This document shows, one piece after another, positions 22,701 through 33,700 of a DNA stretch of 64,000 bases. The position numbers and the translations under genes were made by a program. Where the stretch lies: NCBI GenBank assembly GCA_021234155.1, contig JAJEKV010000070.1, forward strand, positions 5,484,754 to 5,548,753, written 5' to 3'. The DNA comes from Isoetes taiwanensis. Taxonomy: Eukaryota > Streptophyta > Lycopodiopsida > Isoetales > Isoetaceae. Numbering within the stretch: position 1 is the stretch's first letter; every line of letters begins with the position of its first letter. Below the pieces are notes generated by a model. That model saw only the letters and a list, made by a program, of their open reading frames with translations. It searched no databases and had not been told where the DNA came from.

Positions 22701-25700
22701 CTCCATAATGCCATCGAAGGTCATACCAATCTTCTCCAACTCCCCGATAAAGACTATGCAACTCCCCGCCGCTTCCCGCCGCATACACGCCGCCTACCAA
22801 AGACCTTTTTAGCAAAACGCTTCACCTCGCCAACGCAGTCACCATACCGTATATACCCTTCTTGAGATGAAAAGGTATCAAGCCACAACCCCGCACCGGG
22901 CCGAAATCCGCGATCAGCCTAAGCCGGGTGTTCAAACGAATACCGCCCGAGAAGGCCGAGAGGCAACCGCACCCTCGACCGGACAAAACCCGAGGGTAAT
23001 GATCAGAAATGGAGGTAGATGTATCGTTACTCCGGGCAAGCAAAGAGGGCACACCATCCAATGCGATGGGGAAGCATAGCACCGTCATGCCTAGCATACG
23101 CCCGCCCGCACTAACTGCCTATTACAATAGGTGAAAGACAAGTCCCCTGTGGACCTCAACCAAGGCCAAATCCTCGCAACAAACGAGACCATCGGGTCCC
23201 TCTCAAATCCCCGCACAAGCCTGGTGTGTAACTGTGAAGCGATCTTCTACCGCTTCTACCATATTGAAATCCCCTAACAACAACCAAGCAACCTCAAGAA
23301 CCCACCAAGGGCTCGCAGAACTTATTCCGGATTGTGGCCCACAAAGCACCCCCACCGAGAAGGCTGATTAGGGGCATAAACATTAACAATCCCCCACTCT
23401 TGCCCCTCCAACCACTTAATTATTGCCCACCGACCAAACCTCGTCTCCGGCCGCAGAGTATGTGACCGCACATCCATCTTCCAAGCAATAAGAGTACCCC
23501 ACTAGTCCGCCTTTAAGAAGAAGCAATAAAGCCAAACCGCCTACCAACCATATTCATGAGCCTCGACATATCACCCTCAGGACACTTATGCTCAATGCAA
23601 ATAATATCGGGGACGAATCGCCGGTGCAAAGAAATACGCCCTCTTACTACTAGAGGACCGCACCCCGACACATTCCAACCGAGGATCGACCTATTCATCC
23701 CAGAGGAGAAGTGTCCAGCCCCACATGCCTACCCACTGGGCCATCAGCCCACTCCACGAGTCAGCATCTAGAGCCAGAGGATTAATCACAAGAATGTGAC
23801 CCCACCGCTAGCTCGTGATGTTCCACTTCCAACACGTGTTGGAAGTCCCCTGTGCACCTCCATTGAGTCATGGGCCACAACTCGTGATATTCCACTTCCA
23901 ACACGTGTTGGAAGTCCCCTGTGCACCTCCATAGAGTCATGGGCCACACTAGTCTCTACCTCCAACCCGGGTTGCGCCAGCCACCTCATGCTCAAGACGC
24001 GATACCGCCATCGGGACATCCCCGCCGGGATCACCAGCCCCGCCACAACCCGCCCCCTCGATCTAGCCACAACCAAATCATCCGAGCCCTCCCCGAGCCA
24101 CCACGCCCCTAGCCCCGCCATCAAAGGGCATGCCAGCAAGAAGCTCGCCCCCGCCTCGCCCCACACCACCTCTCCCAACCACACCACCTCGCCCAACGCC
24201 ACTTCATCGCACCACGGAGTCCTCGCCTGCGGACCTCGGGGAACCGAGGGAATCCCGGCCCTCGTGATCAACACCGCAACCCCTACCACATCACAAGCAC
24301 CGGCCAGGACTAGCAGGATCATCAGGTCAAATGGTAGCACAATAGATGGAAACATCCACGGATCTCGAGCCATTCAAAAGCTTCAATCGAAAAAAAAAAT
24401 GCCGGGGACCACCACGACCGAAGAGAAGTAGGCACAGCCGCAGTTGTGCAGAGCAACACGATCTTGGGGACCCGCACAACAGAATGAGCCAAATATACAC
24501 CCGTGCCATTGGCCATAGAAACCAAGAAATCAGGCACCATCAGTCGAGGAAGATCCTCGAAACGGAACCAACACGGATTTTAACCGCCAAAGAACTGGTG
24601 GACATTCTTTGGAGTATAATAATCGATACAACACATATGAATCACCCAACGATCCACCCCCGACTAACCAATTGCCGCACGTAAGACTCGGCCTCAAACA
24701 TGATTAGGAAGAAATTATTTGGTAAGAATTTCGAGATCGACACTGGGCAAACCAATCCGCCTCGGATGTCCAAAGAAGCCAAGAGCTAAACCTCCTCGTG
24801 GTCCAATACGTGAACCCGTGAAATAGCCCAACACCGCAAAATGAAACTAGATTCTCAATGGTCCGAACATGCCCGGTATGATCAATATCTATCCATGGAG
24901 TCTCCGAAGAGCTGCTGCAAGTCAACAGAGTGATGATCCTCCACAAACTTCGTGAGCTTCTTGAACACTGGCAGTTCTACACTCCCGAGCCTTGGCGCTT
25001 AATCCAATCAAAACCCCCGCCGAAAGTGATGCGAAAGCAACGGTGTCATTGCTCGCCGGCCCGGGCAAGACAGATTTGGGGCTGCCGCCTCGCACCCCGA
25101 GAGGTATCCGAGGCACCCCAGAGACACATCAGCTACATGCACCCTAGAAGAGGGCGCATCACCGCCAGTGATCCCTTCCCAAGCCATGGGGGAGAGCATC
25201 ACAGATCCTGGGGTTTCCAAAGGGGGCATGCTTGATGGAATCAAGACCGAGTCTCCAAAACACAATCTACTTGGGTCTCGTAATTATATTGAGAGGAAGA
25301 GCAATCCACATACCTCTCAACCGAAGGGGATTCCAAGAGCTCCCTCATCTCTGCCACCAATTGCATGCCACTTCCTACAGCCCGCGCCTCTTCATGCATG
25401 CTGAGACCCGCGCCCTTCCCCTTTACTGGAGGATTCTTTCTCCTCGCCATCTCCCTTGGCTTCAGCCCCAAGCCATGAGGCTCAATCGAGCCCCCATCAG
25501 CCTGTCTGGCAGGAGCCATGTCATCCGGACCAGTCCGGAAATCAGCTGTTTGCAGCAACAAATCACATGCAAAACAGCTGATGCTATACACCGCTGGAAA
25601 GAGCTCAGAGCAAGCTTTCCAACGAGCCCAAGCACGCCAAAATCCGACACCAGATAAGAGAGATATCACCGATCAAAGTTTTGCCGTCAGAACCCTAGCT

Positions 25701-25724
25701 CCAGGCGCCAGCGCCCATCACACC
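19747..25724 (-). mobile_element. LINE-B, near full-length L1-type non-LTR retrotransposon
   Basis: A minus-strand LINE of about 6 kb. Poly(A) appears as T's at 19745-19756, and the 18-bp target duplication aaaagggaatggaaagtt is at 19729-19746 and 25725-25742. Decayed coding regions in 5'-3' order are an ORF1-like part (about 25.6-23.8 kb, with a stretch near 24.7 kb recalling plant L1 ORF1), an APE-type endonuclease start (about 23.7 kb: ILGWNVSGCGPLVVRGRI, then VPDIICIEHKCPEGDM), reverse transcriptase (about 22.4-21.2 kb; SLIPKVKHPSTINDWRPIS) and C-terminal regions to about 20 kb. Many stops and shifts show it is dead. It is GC- and CpG-richer than its surroundings. It belongs to the same family as LINE-C, whose 3' end it completes. 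Confidence 0.93.
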
Positions 25725-25740
25725 AAAAGGGAATGGAAAG

Positions 25741-26140
25741 TTGAAAGGAAAAGGGAAGCGAAAAAAGGAGGGGGAAAGCAAAAAGAGAATGAGGAAAAGG
25801 GGATAGAGAAATGGGAAAAGAGATGGGGAAAAGAGCACGTGATCAAGAGGAAGAGGGTGGGGAAAGGAAGAAAAGGGCACATGAAAAGGTAAGCAAAAGA
25901 GAACGAAAAAAATGCATGAGAAACGGGAAAGAGAAATGGAAAAGGAAAAGGAAGAGGAAGGGGAAAACGAAATGGAAAAAGAGTAGTAGAAAAATGGGAA
26001 GAGCGGGGAAAGATAAAAAGGAAGGGAAAAAACTGATAAGAAAAAGAGAAAGAAAAAAAGGGAAAGGGGAAAGGGAAGGCAAAGGGAGGGAGAAGGGGGT
26101 TAAAAAAAAAAAGGAGAATAAAAAAAGAAAGAAATTAAAG
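25741..26140. repeat. Polypurine tract, right arm of Helitron H3
   Basis: About 400 bp of A/G-rich sequence continuing the 18421-19744 tract on the other side of the LINE-B insertion. It leads directly into the Helitron 3' hairpin. Confidence 0.9.
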
Positions 26141-26181
26141 GTTCCTAATTTATGCCCAGCAAGGCTGGGTACCATTACTAG

Positions 26182-26766
26182 TAGAATAGAATAGAATAGT
26201 TTTTTTAACGTCCACGGAGACCAATAGGTCATGGGACCCATACAATGGGCTAGTACAATCATTACTACTAGGATTAAAAAAACCCTGCCTCGAAAGGTTT
26301 TCAAGGGAAAAACCTTTGCAGTAATGATGATACTAGACAAGCGGAGATAATAACTACTGAGGGCTCAGTAATTGCTGACGTGTATCTAGAACCTCAAGTA
26401 TGTATAATGCCAAGTCATGCACAGATGGTGCTCTGAGAAGTTGTGGAAGCGTGAGGTCAAAAAATGATTCCGGACTATCTCAAAAGCAGGGCAACTCGAA
26501 GAGTATGGCTTTCATCTTCAATAACCTGTAACTGGCAACAGACACATAGTCTCGCTTCTCGCGGCAATTGCGGCCGCTCCCATCTACCTGTCTCAATCCG
26601 TAGCCTGTGGGACCCCGTGCGAATTGATGCAATAGCTACAAGCTTGTTCCTGGACAATGAAGCAAGCAAATAAGCTTGGGGCCCTGGTGCCAAGGTGGGA
26701 TTTATGTGTACATGATAATGACCAGTTTTCACTTGGGCCAAAGTAACTGCGTCCCATATCTTTTGA
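26182..26766 (-). mobile_element. LINE-A: 3' end with (TTCTA)n tail
   Basis: The reverse complement matches LINE-E (4423-4940) almost base for base and extends further 5'. It encodes a C-terminal segment (AQVKTGHYHVHINPTLAPG, then CVCCQLQVIEDESHT). The tail lies at 26182-26199 as (TAGAA)n on plus, with Helitron H3 inserted at its outer edge. It interrupts repeat X: left flank gtataagtacaag (about 18271-18283), right flank aaacaaagcagggcc (26770). The undisturbed repeat X copy at about 29955-29985 reads straight through with a few extra bases between. Confidence 0.88.
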
Positions 26767-28055
26767 GAAAAACAAAGCAGGGCCACACAATGTATAGAGC
26801 AGAACTCTTGGGTCTGCATCATAGCATAGGTTTAAGAAACTATAAAAAGGTTAAATTACAAAAGCACGTGGGCAACTGTACATTTGGAGGGTACATGCTT
26901 AAACAATAATACATACTTAAACAATAATACATGCTTAAACAATAATACATGCTTGAATGATTTTAAATTGGACACAGGTTTCAGAAGTTAAATTACACAA
27001 CAAGTGTGGCCCCTGCAGATTCGGGCAGTGAATATGGGAAATAAAATGGACTACAAAATAACTGGAAGGATAGGGCACAAAAATATAACAATTTCGAACA
27101 TAACAGTTATGGCTTCCCTCCCTCAAAATAGTTCATGTGTTAAGTAGCTTAAGGAACTGGCGCTGCTATCAACTTCCAAAACTTACCCAAACAACTAGGA
27201 GGATTTGCTTCGGTAAATCCTTAGCAACCAGAAGGATTCGCTTGGGTGAATCTTCCAAATCAATCAACCCAAAAATCCCTGCAGTAGGCATGCAGCAAGC
27301 CTATAAACCCAAGGGGGTTCACTTTAGGGTGTCGTACAATGTGCCCGAGTGACTTGTAGGAAGTTTTTTGTACCCATTTCCACATGTATATGGCGGAGTT
27401 ATGGAGTTTTTGGCCACTAATCGGGGTCAATTTTTTTTATGGAAGGGGTCAAATTTGCCTTTTAGAAATTGTATACAGGGGTGTTTTTGATCACTCTCTA
27501 CACACACACACGACCTACCCCCATTTGTATAAGTGCATTCCCTACCATGGTCCGGCTTGAGGATGATTCGCTCAAGTGAATCAGCGGATTAAGCTAAGCA
27601 AATCCTCCATATTTGCCCAAGCATGTCCTCCTTAGCTACTCTAGTCACTTCTAGAAGCCAATAAAGTGGATGTTAAGAAAACTGTAAGGAAAAGATAAAT
27701 TACACAGTGCGTGTGGCAACTATAATTTAAAAATAAAGAAGTTCCTCCTAAAATTTGCTCATTTTTGTTAAATTTGATCATCCTAAAAACATTTCGGCAC
27801 ATTTTCAACAATAAATAATAATTTCCAGCAGAATATAGAAAATGCAGTGAGATTTGTTTTTCCCGGTAGCCTCAAATACCAAGCGGCATTTTTACTGGTT
27901 AGACATATTAATTTTCGAGCCCTAGTAATTTTCGTGCCCTAGTGGCAAAAACTATAGATTTAGAGGGTAGCAGAATGTAGGGCAACTATAGATCTGGTGG
28001 GGCGGCGGAGGACTATAGTACAAGAGAGGATAGGACACAAAGCAGGGCCTCACAA
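26767..28055. repeat. Repeat X: right part of copy 1, then a degenerate third copy
   Basis: 26767-26960 aligns with 29978-30118 (gagcagaactcttgggtctg, tttggagggtac, runs of aacaataatacat). About 27660-28050 repeats diverged versions of the same blocks (tagatttagagggtagcag, gtacaagagaggatagg, acaaagcagggcc). 27130-27660 has no feature I can name. No coding potential was recognised. Confidence 0.65.
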
Positions 28056-28237
28056 CGAGTGTCTTATTTATCAACCACGGTCATGTTTGAACCAAAAAAA
28101 ATACACGGGGTTTTTGTGGATTTAACGAATTTTTTTGCAAGTGTCATGTTAAAGCCACATCGAGGGAAAAACTATGTGGAGGTTTTTTCATTTCATGCTG
28201 GTTCAAACATGAGCATGGTTGTTAAATAAGACACTCG
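28056..28237. mobile_element. MITE, Mutator-like, with 9-bp target duplication
   Basis: A 182-bp element with terminal inverted repeats of about 39 bp (CGAGTGTCTTATTTA at each end, continuing CAACCA...TCATGTTTGAACC with few mismatches). Flanks are the 9-bp duplication gcctcacaa at 28047-28055 and 28238-28246. The related unoccupied sequence acaaagcagggccacacaat occurs in repeat X copies at about 29978 and 26771. A 9-bp duplication points to the Mutator/MULE superfamily. A second copy is at about 59823-60003. Confidence 0.9.
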
Positions 28238-28258
28238 GCCTCACAATAAATGGAGCAG

Positions 28259-28440
28259 TTTTCTTGGGCTTGAGCGTGAGGGTTTTTCTTCTCTTTATTC
28301 TTGCTGGTGAGATTGAGGTTGAGGGTGGATGCGTTGAGCTAGAGTGCTTCAGCAATGTGTAGGCAAAGGCAGGGACAATGTGGAGGTGGAGTTGAAGATG
28401 TTTGCAATGGAGGGGACAATGTTCAACTTTAACGCCATAG
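28259..28440 (+). pseudogene. Relic of the metalloprotease first exon
   Basis: The sequence tracks exon 1 of the gene starting at 60161: gcgtgagggttttt-cttctct (signal-peptide region), gagattgaggttgaggg, aggcaaaggcagggacaatg and tgtggaggtgga-ttgaagatgttt follow in the same order. The frame is not open and it fades after about 28440. It stands directly right of the MITE, as exon 1 at 60161 does of the second MITE copy. I infer an old duplicate of the MITE-plus-exon region. Confidence 0.75.
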
Positions 28441-29377
28441 CTCTCGCAACTTCAAACTTTTCCGCTCCGCCATAGCCAATGCGACGTGTTTGAATATGCG
28501 TGGACGTAGTTTCATTAATCATGTAATATGTCCAGTAATTTCATATTACCCAGCGGCTCTGCCAAAAAAAGGCGGTGCACTCCGCCACATAAAGTAACAC
28601 AGAGGATAATGTTTGCACAACCACAAGTCGTATTTTATAACTTAAGTTTTTCTAATGTTTAGTGTGGTATTCGTATGTAAATACGTACAAAGCTGATGTT
28701 GGCACATGGGTTTTTAAAAAGAAGGGTATTTTTTTTTGGAACAAGGTTCAGGGGCGGATAATATCTCACTTGCAGGCAGGGCATATGGCGCCAAGGGAGG
28801 GCGATGCCAATTCTGGCCCTTGCAGGTGTCGCCTTGGTCATGTGGAGAAGATGGGATTTGGCCGGATTGTTGATGTCTGTTACAAACGTCTTTCTCTGCA
28901 TGCAAGCAAGATCCACCAGACATATTTATTTTTTTCCTTTCTTTTCTTGCCAGCACCGCCTTTGAATTTCAGTGTAAGCAACTAAGAGTTTGAAGGTTTA
29001 GAGGGGGGCTAGCGATGGCGGATGGTCCCACGATCTGCATAACACCCTAAACCATCTTAGGGCATTGAATTTTTGAACGATTCTACTTGGTTCTTTCAAG
29101 ATTTTTTGTCGGATTCTAGGCAGGCATGATATCCTTGCTTATTCTTCTGTTTTTAGAATTCTCATTCGGATCTTAGAATTCATGATTATTTGAGTCCATT
29201 GATTTTTTCTGCAGGAGACTGTTGCCTCTGGTTCTTAGCATTTGGTGCAAATAACAAATCTGTAAGGAGGTAATTACTGCTAGGCCTATTTTGTTTGAAA
29301 CATATTTTTTTTATATTTGACAATCTCTGATAAACTCGACTGCATACATAGCCACCATTTTGAACAAGTCCCATGCC
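28441..29377. other. No gene seen
   Basis: Mixed-composition DNA. The 107-codon frame at 28662-28985 resembles nothing I recognise. No repeat pair was identified. Confidence 0.4.
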
Positions 29378-30118
29378 GTGGTTCAATTACCCTATTGCAC
29401 CATGAAGGAGTACAAATTTTGAAAAACCTCTTTGATCCTACTGTAAGATATTATGTGTTTTTTCTATGTTCTTTGGTCTGCCCGTACTAAAGCTTTAGGT
29501 AAGCCTTGAGCATTGGATTGGAAATGGGGTTCGATTCCCCAGGCTCATGTCATGGTGGAATCCTGTTCATGTGTTAGTTATAAAATATTGGACTATATTA
29601 CTGTGACACTGTACTGTACAAATGCCAGAATACTATTTTAACCAATGGTTGATGGTTTCATAGTGCCCCCTTTAAAATCAAGTCAACAAGATGGGCGAAC
29701 AGGATCTATGGAGGGGGAATATCCTACCAAATGTGCCACGATCCAAGGGCCCAAAAACAATAATACATGCTTAAACAATAATACATACTTAAACCATTCC
29801 GAAAAACATTAAGTTCAGCGTCGTTCCTAGTTCTAATGTTACCTAAGAAGCTTAAGAAATGGTAAGAAAAGATAAATGAAATCGCAACAACTGTAGATTT
29901 GGAGGGTAACAGAACGTGTGGCAACAATAGATCTGTTGGGCGGCCAGAGGAGTATAAGTACAAGAGAGGATAGGAAACAAAGCAGGGCCACACAATATAT
30001 AGAGCAGAACTCTTGGGTCTGCATCATAGCATAGGTTTAAGAAACTGTAAAAAGGTTAAATTACAAAAGCACGTGGGCAACTGTACATTTGGAGGGTACA
30101 TGCTTCAACAATAATACA
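29378..30118. repeat. Repeat X, uninterrupted copy
   Basis: Continuous counterpart of 17681-18285 plus 26767-26960. It shows the state before LINE-A and Helitron H3 inserted. Near 29535 a stem tgggg-TTCGATT-cccca looks like a tRNA T-arm, but no matching D-arm or anticodon arm was found; copy 1 lacks part of it. Confidence 0.75.
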
Positions 30119-30771
30119 TACTCTTAAGGTTCTACAAAGATTCCCCTAGATTTCTAAAGATTATCCCAAGATTTCTCTAAATTCCTCAAGATTCTATGTA
30201 GATTCTCCTAGGTTCTACAAAGATTCCATAAAATTCTCCAAGATCCCATCAAGATTCCTTTAAAGTCTCAAAGATTTTGTGAAGATTCCCTTAGATTTCC
30301 ATAGATTACCAAAGATACTCTTTAGATTCCCCTAGATTCTCTTGAAATTCCCCTAGATTTCCAAGTATTATCCCAAGATTCCTCTAGATTCCCCAAGCTT
30401 CTATATAGATTCTCCTTAGATTTTCTTAGATTCTATAAAGATTCCCTTAGATTCTCTTCTAACTCTCATAGATTCTCTAAGATTCTCTTGAGATTCTTTT
30501 AGATTCTTTAAGATCTTATAAAGATTTCTTTAGATTCTCGTGAATTACCATGGATTCCATGAAATTCTAAGATTCCAAGAAGATTCTTGGAATTCATCAT
30601 ATTGGTTCCAACTGCGACGAAAGATACCAAGGCATGAATCCAAAGGTGTGGGTCCCACCTTCAGCCGACCCCTCTACTGCAAGTTATAGCCATTTGACGG
30701 CAACGTAGAAAAGGAAGCTTCCTAGAAAGTCAAACCATAAATGCTTTGCCACATGGTGCCACCTCACCTCC
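30119..30771. repeat. AGATTC-rich repeat, copy 1 (continues 35687-35712)
   Basis: About 480 bp of irregular repetition of agattc/tagattcc motifs, then unique sequence (ttggttccaactgcgac through ggtgccacctcacctcc). It matches 61497-62171 closely. The homology is cut at 30771 by LINE-F and resumes at 35687 (tttaatataaaaaaatgc). Confidence 0.85.
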
Positions 30772-33700
30772 TCGTTGGAAAGCTTATCGAACGAGCTTTC
30801 CGTCGGTGTATGATTTGTATGGTGTTTCCCCTGTTTTAGTCGACGGAATCCACCTGACAGTCCCGGCCCTCTATGGCCACCCCTGACAGCATGCATGCGT
30901 TGAAGAAAAGAGCCCGCAATTTGGATACCTCGTCCCCATCAGAGCAGGTATCACAGGCTGAGGCAATCAGGGTTGTACAGGAACAGGCCGGTTCCCTCCA
31001 GGCTAAGCTGGCAAGCTTGGAGGCATCACGGGACCATCTGCCAGGGGCTGCGCTCAAGAAGCAGCTTCTCCAACAGAAGGAGCGAATTTCCCTTGTGGAA
31101 GTTCGGCTTGGGGATTATGATTGCAGGGGAGCCCAAAAGGCTGATGACCAGATAAGAGGGGAGATACAAGCAACAACGCAGATAGTCATGGAGATGGGGC
31201 ACCGCTTGGATAAGGTCCACCAGTAGTGGATAGAAGACATGGCGCAAGCACGGCCGACATGAAGGGGTTGCTCCAGCAGATTGTACAAGTCACAAGCATG
31301 GCTGGTCGGATAGATGCTAAGGAAAAGGATGTGGAAGCGGTGTGGCAGGCTCCAATTCCTTGATGAAGCAAAGGCAGACAGGCAGGAGATGTCAAGAAGA
31401 TGCTCACATATAGAGAACCATATGGCCCACTTACACAAGAGATCTGGGACCTCGAATGGAGGTGCAACGAGTCCGAGAGTACACCACGTCGTCTGCACCA
31501 GCACCCCTATACCGTGAGGCCGAGGTGGCTCATGGAATCAGGTGGGTACCGCGGAGGAGCAAGACATCCGGTGCACGCTACCAACCTTATTGTGCGGTGG
31601 ATTGCCGAGGAGCAAGGCGAGGATTTGCCGTAAGCTTACCACCCCGGTACTTGCAAAGCTCCATTATGAGATTTGGTTATCAAGAGTCCAATCGGGCCGG
31701 AGGACCGAAAGCATGAGACCCTCGGCTAGTTAAGTTTGCGCCTTGGATTGGGAGGCAAAATCTTTGTTGTTGCAACGCACCGGGGCCGCTTGAAAGGTAC
31801 GCCCATATACGGATCCGGATCTCACGCCACCGCAACAACGGGAAAGAAGCCAAGAGTTGGTCAAGATAAGAGAGATTCGACAAAGCCGAGGGGCTGCTGG
31901 TTTGGTTAATGGCAAGATGAAGGTATATGTGCCTCCTCGCAAACCCGATTCTTGAGGCAAAGATTCCCACGAACAAATGGGCCGCACGCGCAGAGCGTCC
32001 AGGGCATCAGGCCGGCGGGCCGGGAGAGGGCGGATTGAGGCCTTCCACCCGCAAAGACATCCATATCGGGGGTCCCGTGGAGCGGGCTGCCCGAAGTTAT
32101 TCCAACCACGCAGCGGCGTCCTCGGGCACTCGGATGGGTCCACAGCAAGCGCGGTCGATAGGGAAAGTGTCTTCGCATTGTTTCTCGGAATTGTAGGGGC
32201 TTCCCGTGGGCGTAAGGGCGATGGCTTGAATGGGATTGCGACAGACATGGACATCGTCTTCCCGCAGGAGACATGGGAGTATGAAGGGCATCGATTGCCG
32301 ACATTCGAGGATATCGGATTTCTCACTTGCTAATGAGCCATGGCGACGTGGTATGGTGGAGTGGCTTGCTACTTTAGGGGACGCCTTTAGCATGCAAGAT
32401 CACACTCGTAAGTCGGATGCATTTAATCGCTACATGTGGGTAATGGTATTAGAGCCCGGTCATGTCCCATTGTTTCTTGCTAGTTGCTACATTCCCCATT
32501 CGGGGCTCTAAGTTCTACGGTACATGATGCACGGACACAGATGTCCTAGATGCCGATAGGGATCTATATGATGACATAGACCGCTATAGACGGCGAGGGA
32601 CATGTGTTTTGCTTGGAGATTTCAATGCTAGACGGCAAGTAGATTGCGGTCGGTGACCTTCCAAGGTGACGATAATGCTCGATCCGCTTTGGTTTGAGAC
32701 ACCGCTATTCAAAGATACACGGCACTCCCGTGATATGATGGCTAGACCATTTGGCGTGCAAACTGGTCCAGCCTGCCGTGGTTTTGACATGGTAATTTGT
32801 AATGGTATGCGCCGATGGCCACACTTTCGGGGGTGTTACTTGCGAGGAGTGATAGGCGAGGATGGGGAGCTAGTGTGTTGGATTACCTTCTCGCCACGAT
32901 AGCAAACACTTGACATGGTTACACACTTCTCCATTGGCACAAGCTAATGGGGGATGAGGAGGCTTTGTCGGATCACTACCCGCTTTTATGTCTTGCGCTG
33001 AATTGGGAGCACTCAATAGTGGAGACACCGCAAAGGGGGTGGAGGGTTACCGTACATCCCACGCCATCGGGCTGAGGACAAGATGAATCGTGTTGGTGCG
33101 GGAGTTACTGTGGGTTTGATAGCTTCTACAACACCGCAAGATAGGTGTGCATGGTCGGTGAGGGCGCCGCTGTACCGGGCCGAGGCTTCCTTTGTAATGA
33201 AGGGCCCTCCAAGGAGGGACATCGCCAAGATTTTCCCGAGAACCCGTGGTTTGATGCTGATTGCAAAGCTCTAAAGAGCCACCGCGCTTTGGTCATAGAT
33301 CCACGCTTGCGCCACAGCCCCGCAAGACTATAAGCTCTTCCTAAAAGCCAAGAAGGGGAGATACATGGCGAAAACCCGTGAGCGCTGCTTGACATGCTTA
33401 TGGCAAAGCCAAAAGCTTTTTGGCGAAGGTGTTATACAAGAAGTGCCGTGTGGCTGGAAATGTAAGTGTGTGGAGCAATGGATGCACGCTGCGGGGAGTT
33501 ATATAACCCCCGTGAGCTAATGCCGGTCCCGGATCGTAGGAGAGTGCTTTGCGGCTCACCGGGAGGATGTCCAGCAGGTCTCGTGCATCCGCTTAATGGC
33601 AAGGCAAAGGATTTCTGAGGGCTGCAGCCGAGTTGTTGAAGTGGGGTGGCCCATCCGGTGGTAGGGCCCCGACGGTGATCATTAACCGTGCTCGAGTGAG

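Larger units (their letters stand above)
18286..26181 (+). mobile_element. Helitron H3 with polypurine arms, carrying LINE-B
   Basis: The 5' end is A|TCTTTATATTATAAAATTAT at 18286. The 3' end is the hairpin CCCAGC-AAG-GCTGGG (26155-26169) followed by ACCATTACTAG and T at 26182. Both ends fit Helitron rules and match the H1 and H2 termini. The body is a polypurine tract split by the LINE-B insertion, so the element without LINE-B is about 1.9 kb. There is no Rep or helicase, so it is non-autonomous. It landed in the (TAGAA)n tail of LINE-A: left flank ...acaagaa, right flank tagaatagaatag. Confidence 0.9.

Noticed and set aside
23786-24431. Overlapping frames of about 200 codons on both strands
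   Set aside because: GC-rich LINE-B ORF1 region; the plus-strand frame is antisense and the minus-strand one is a decayed LINE frame with a short direct duplication, not a host gene.
29517-29550. tRNA gene at the perfect T-arm-like stem
   Set aside because: No D-arm, anticodon arm or acceptor pairing; part of repeat X.
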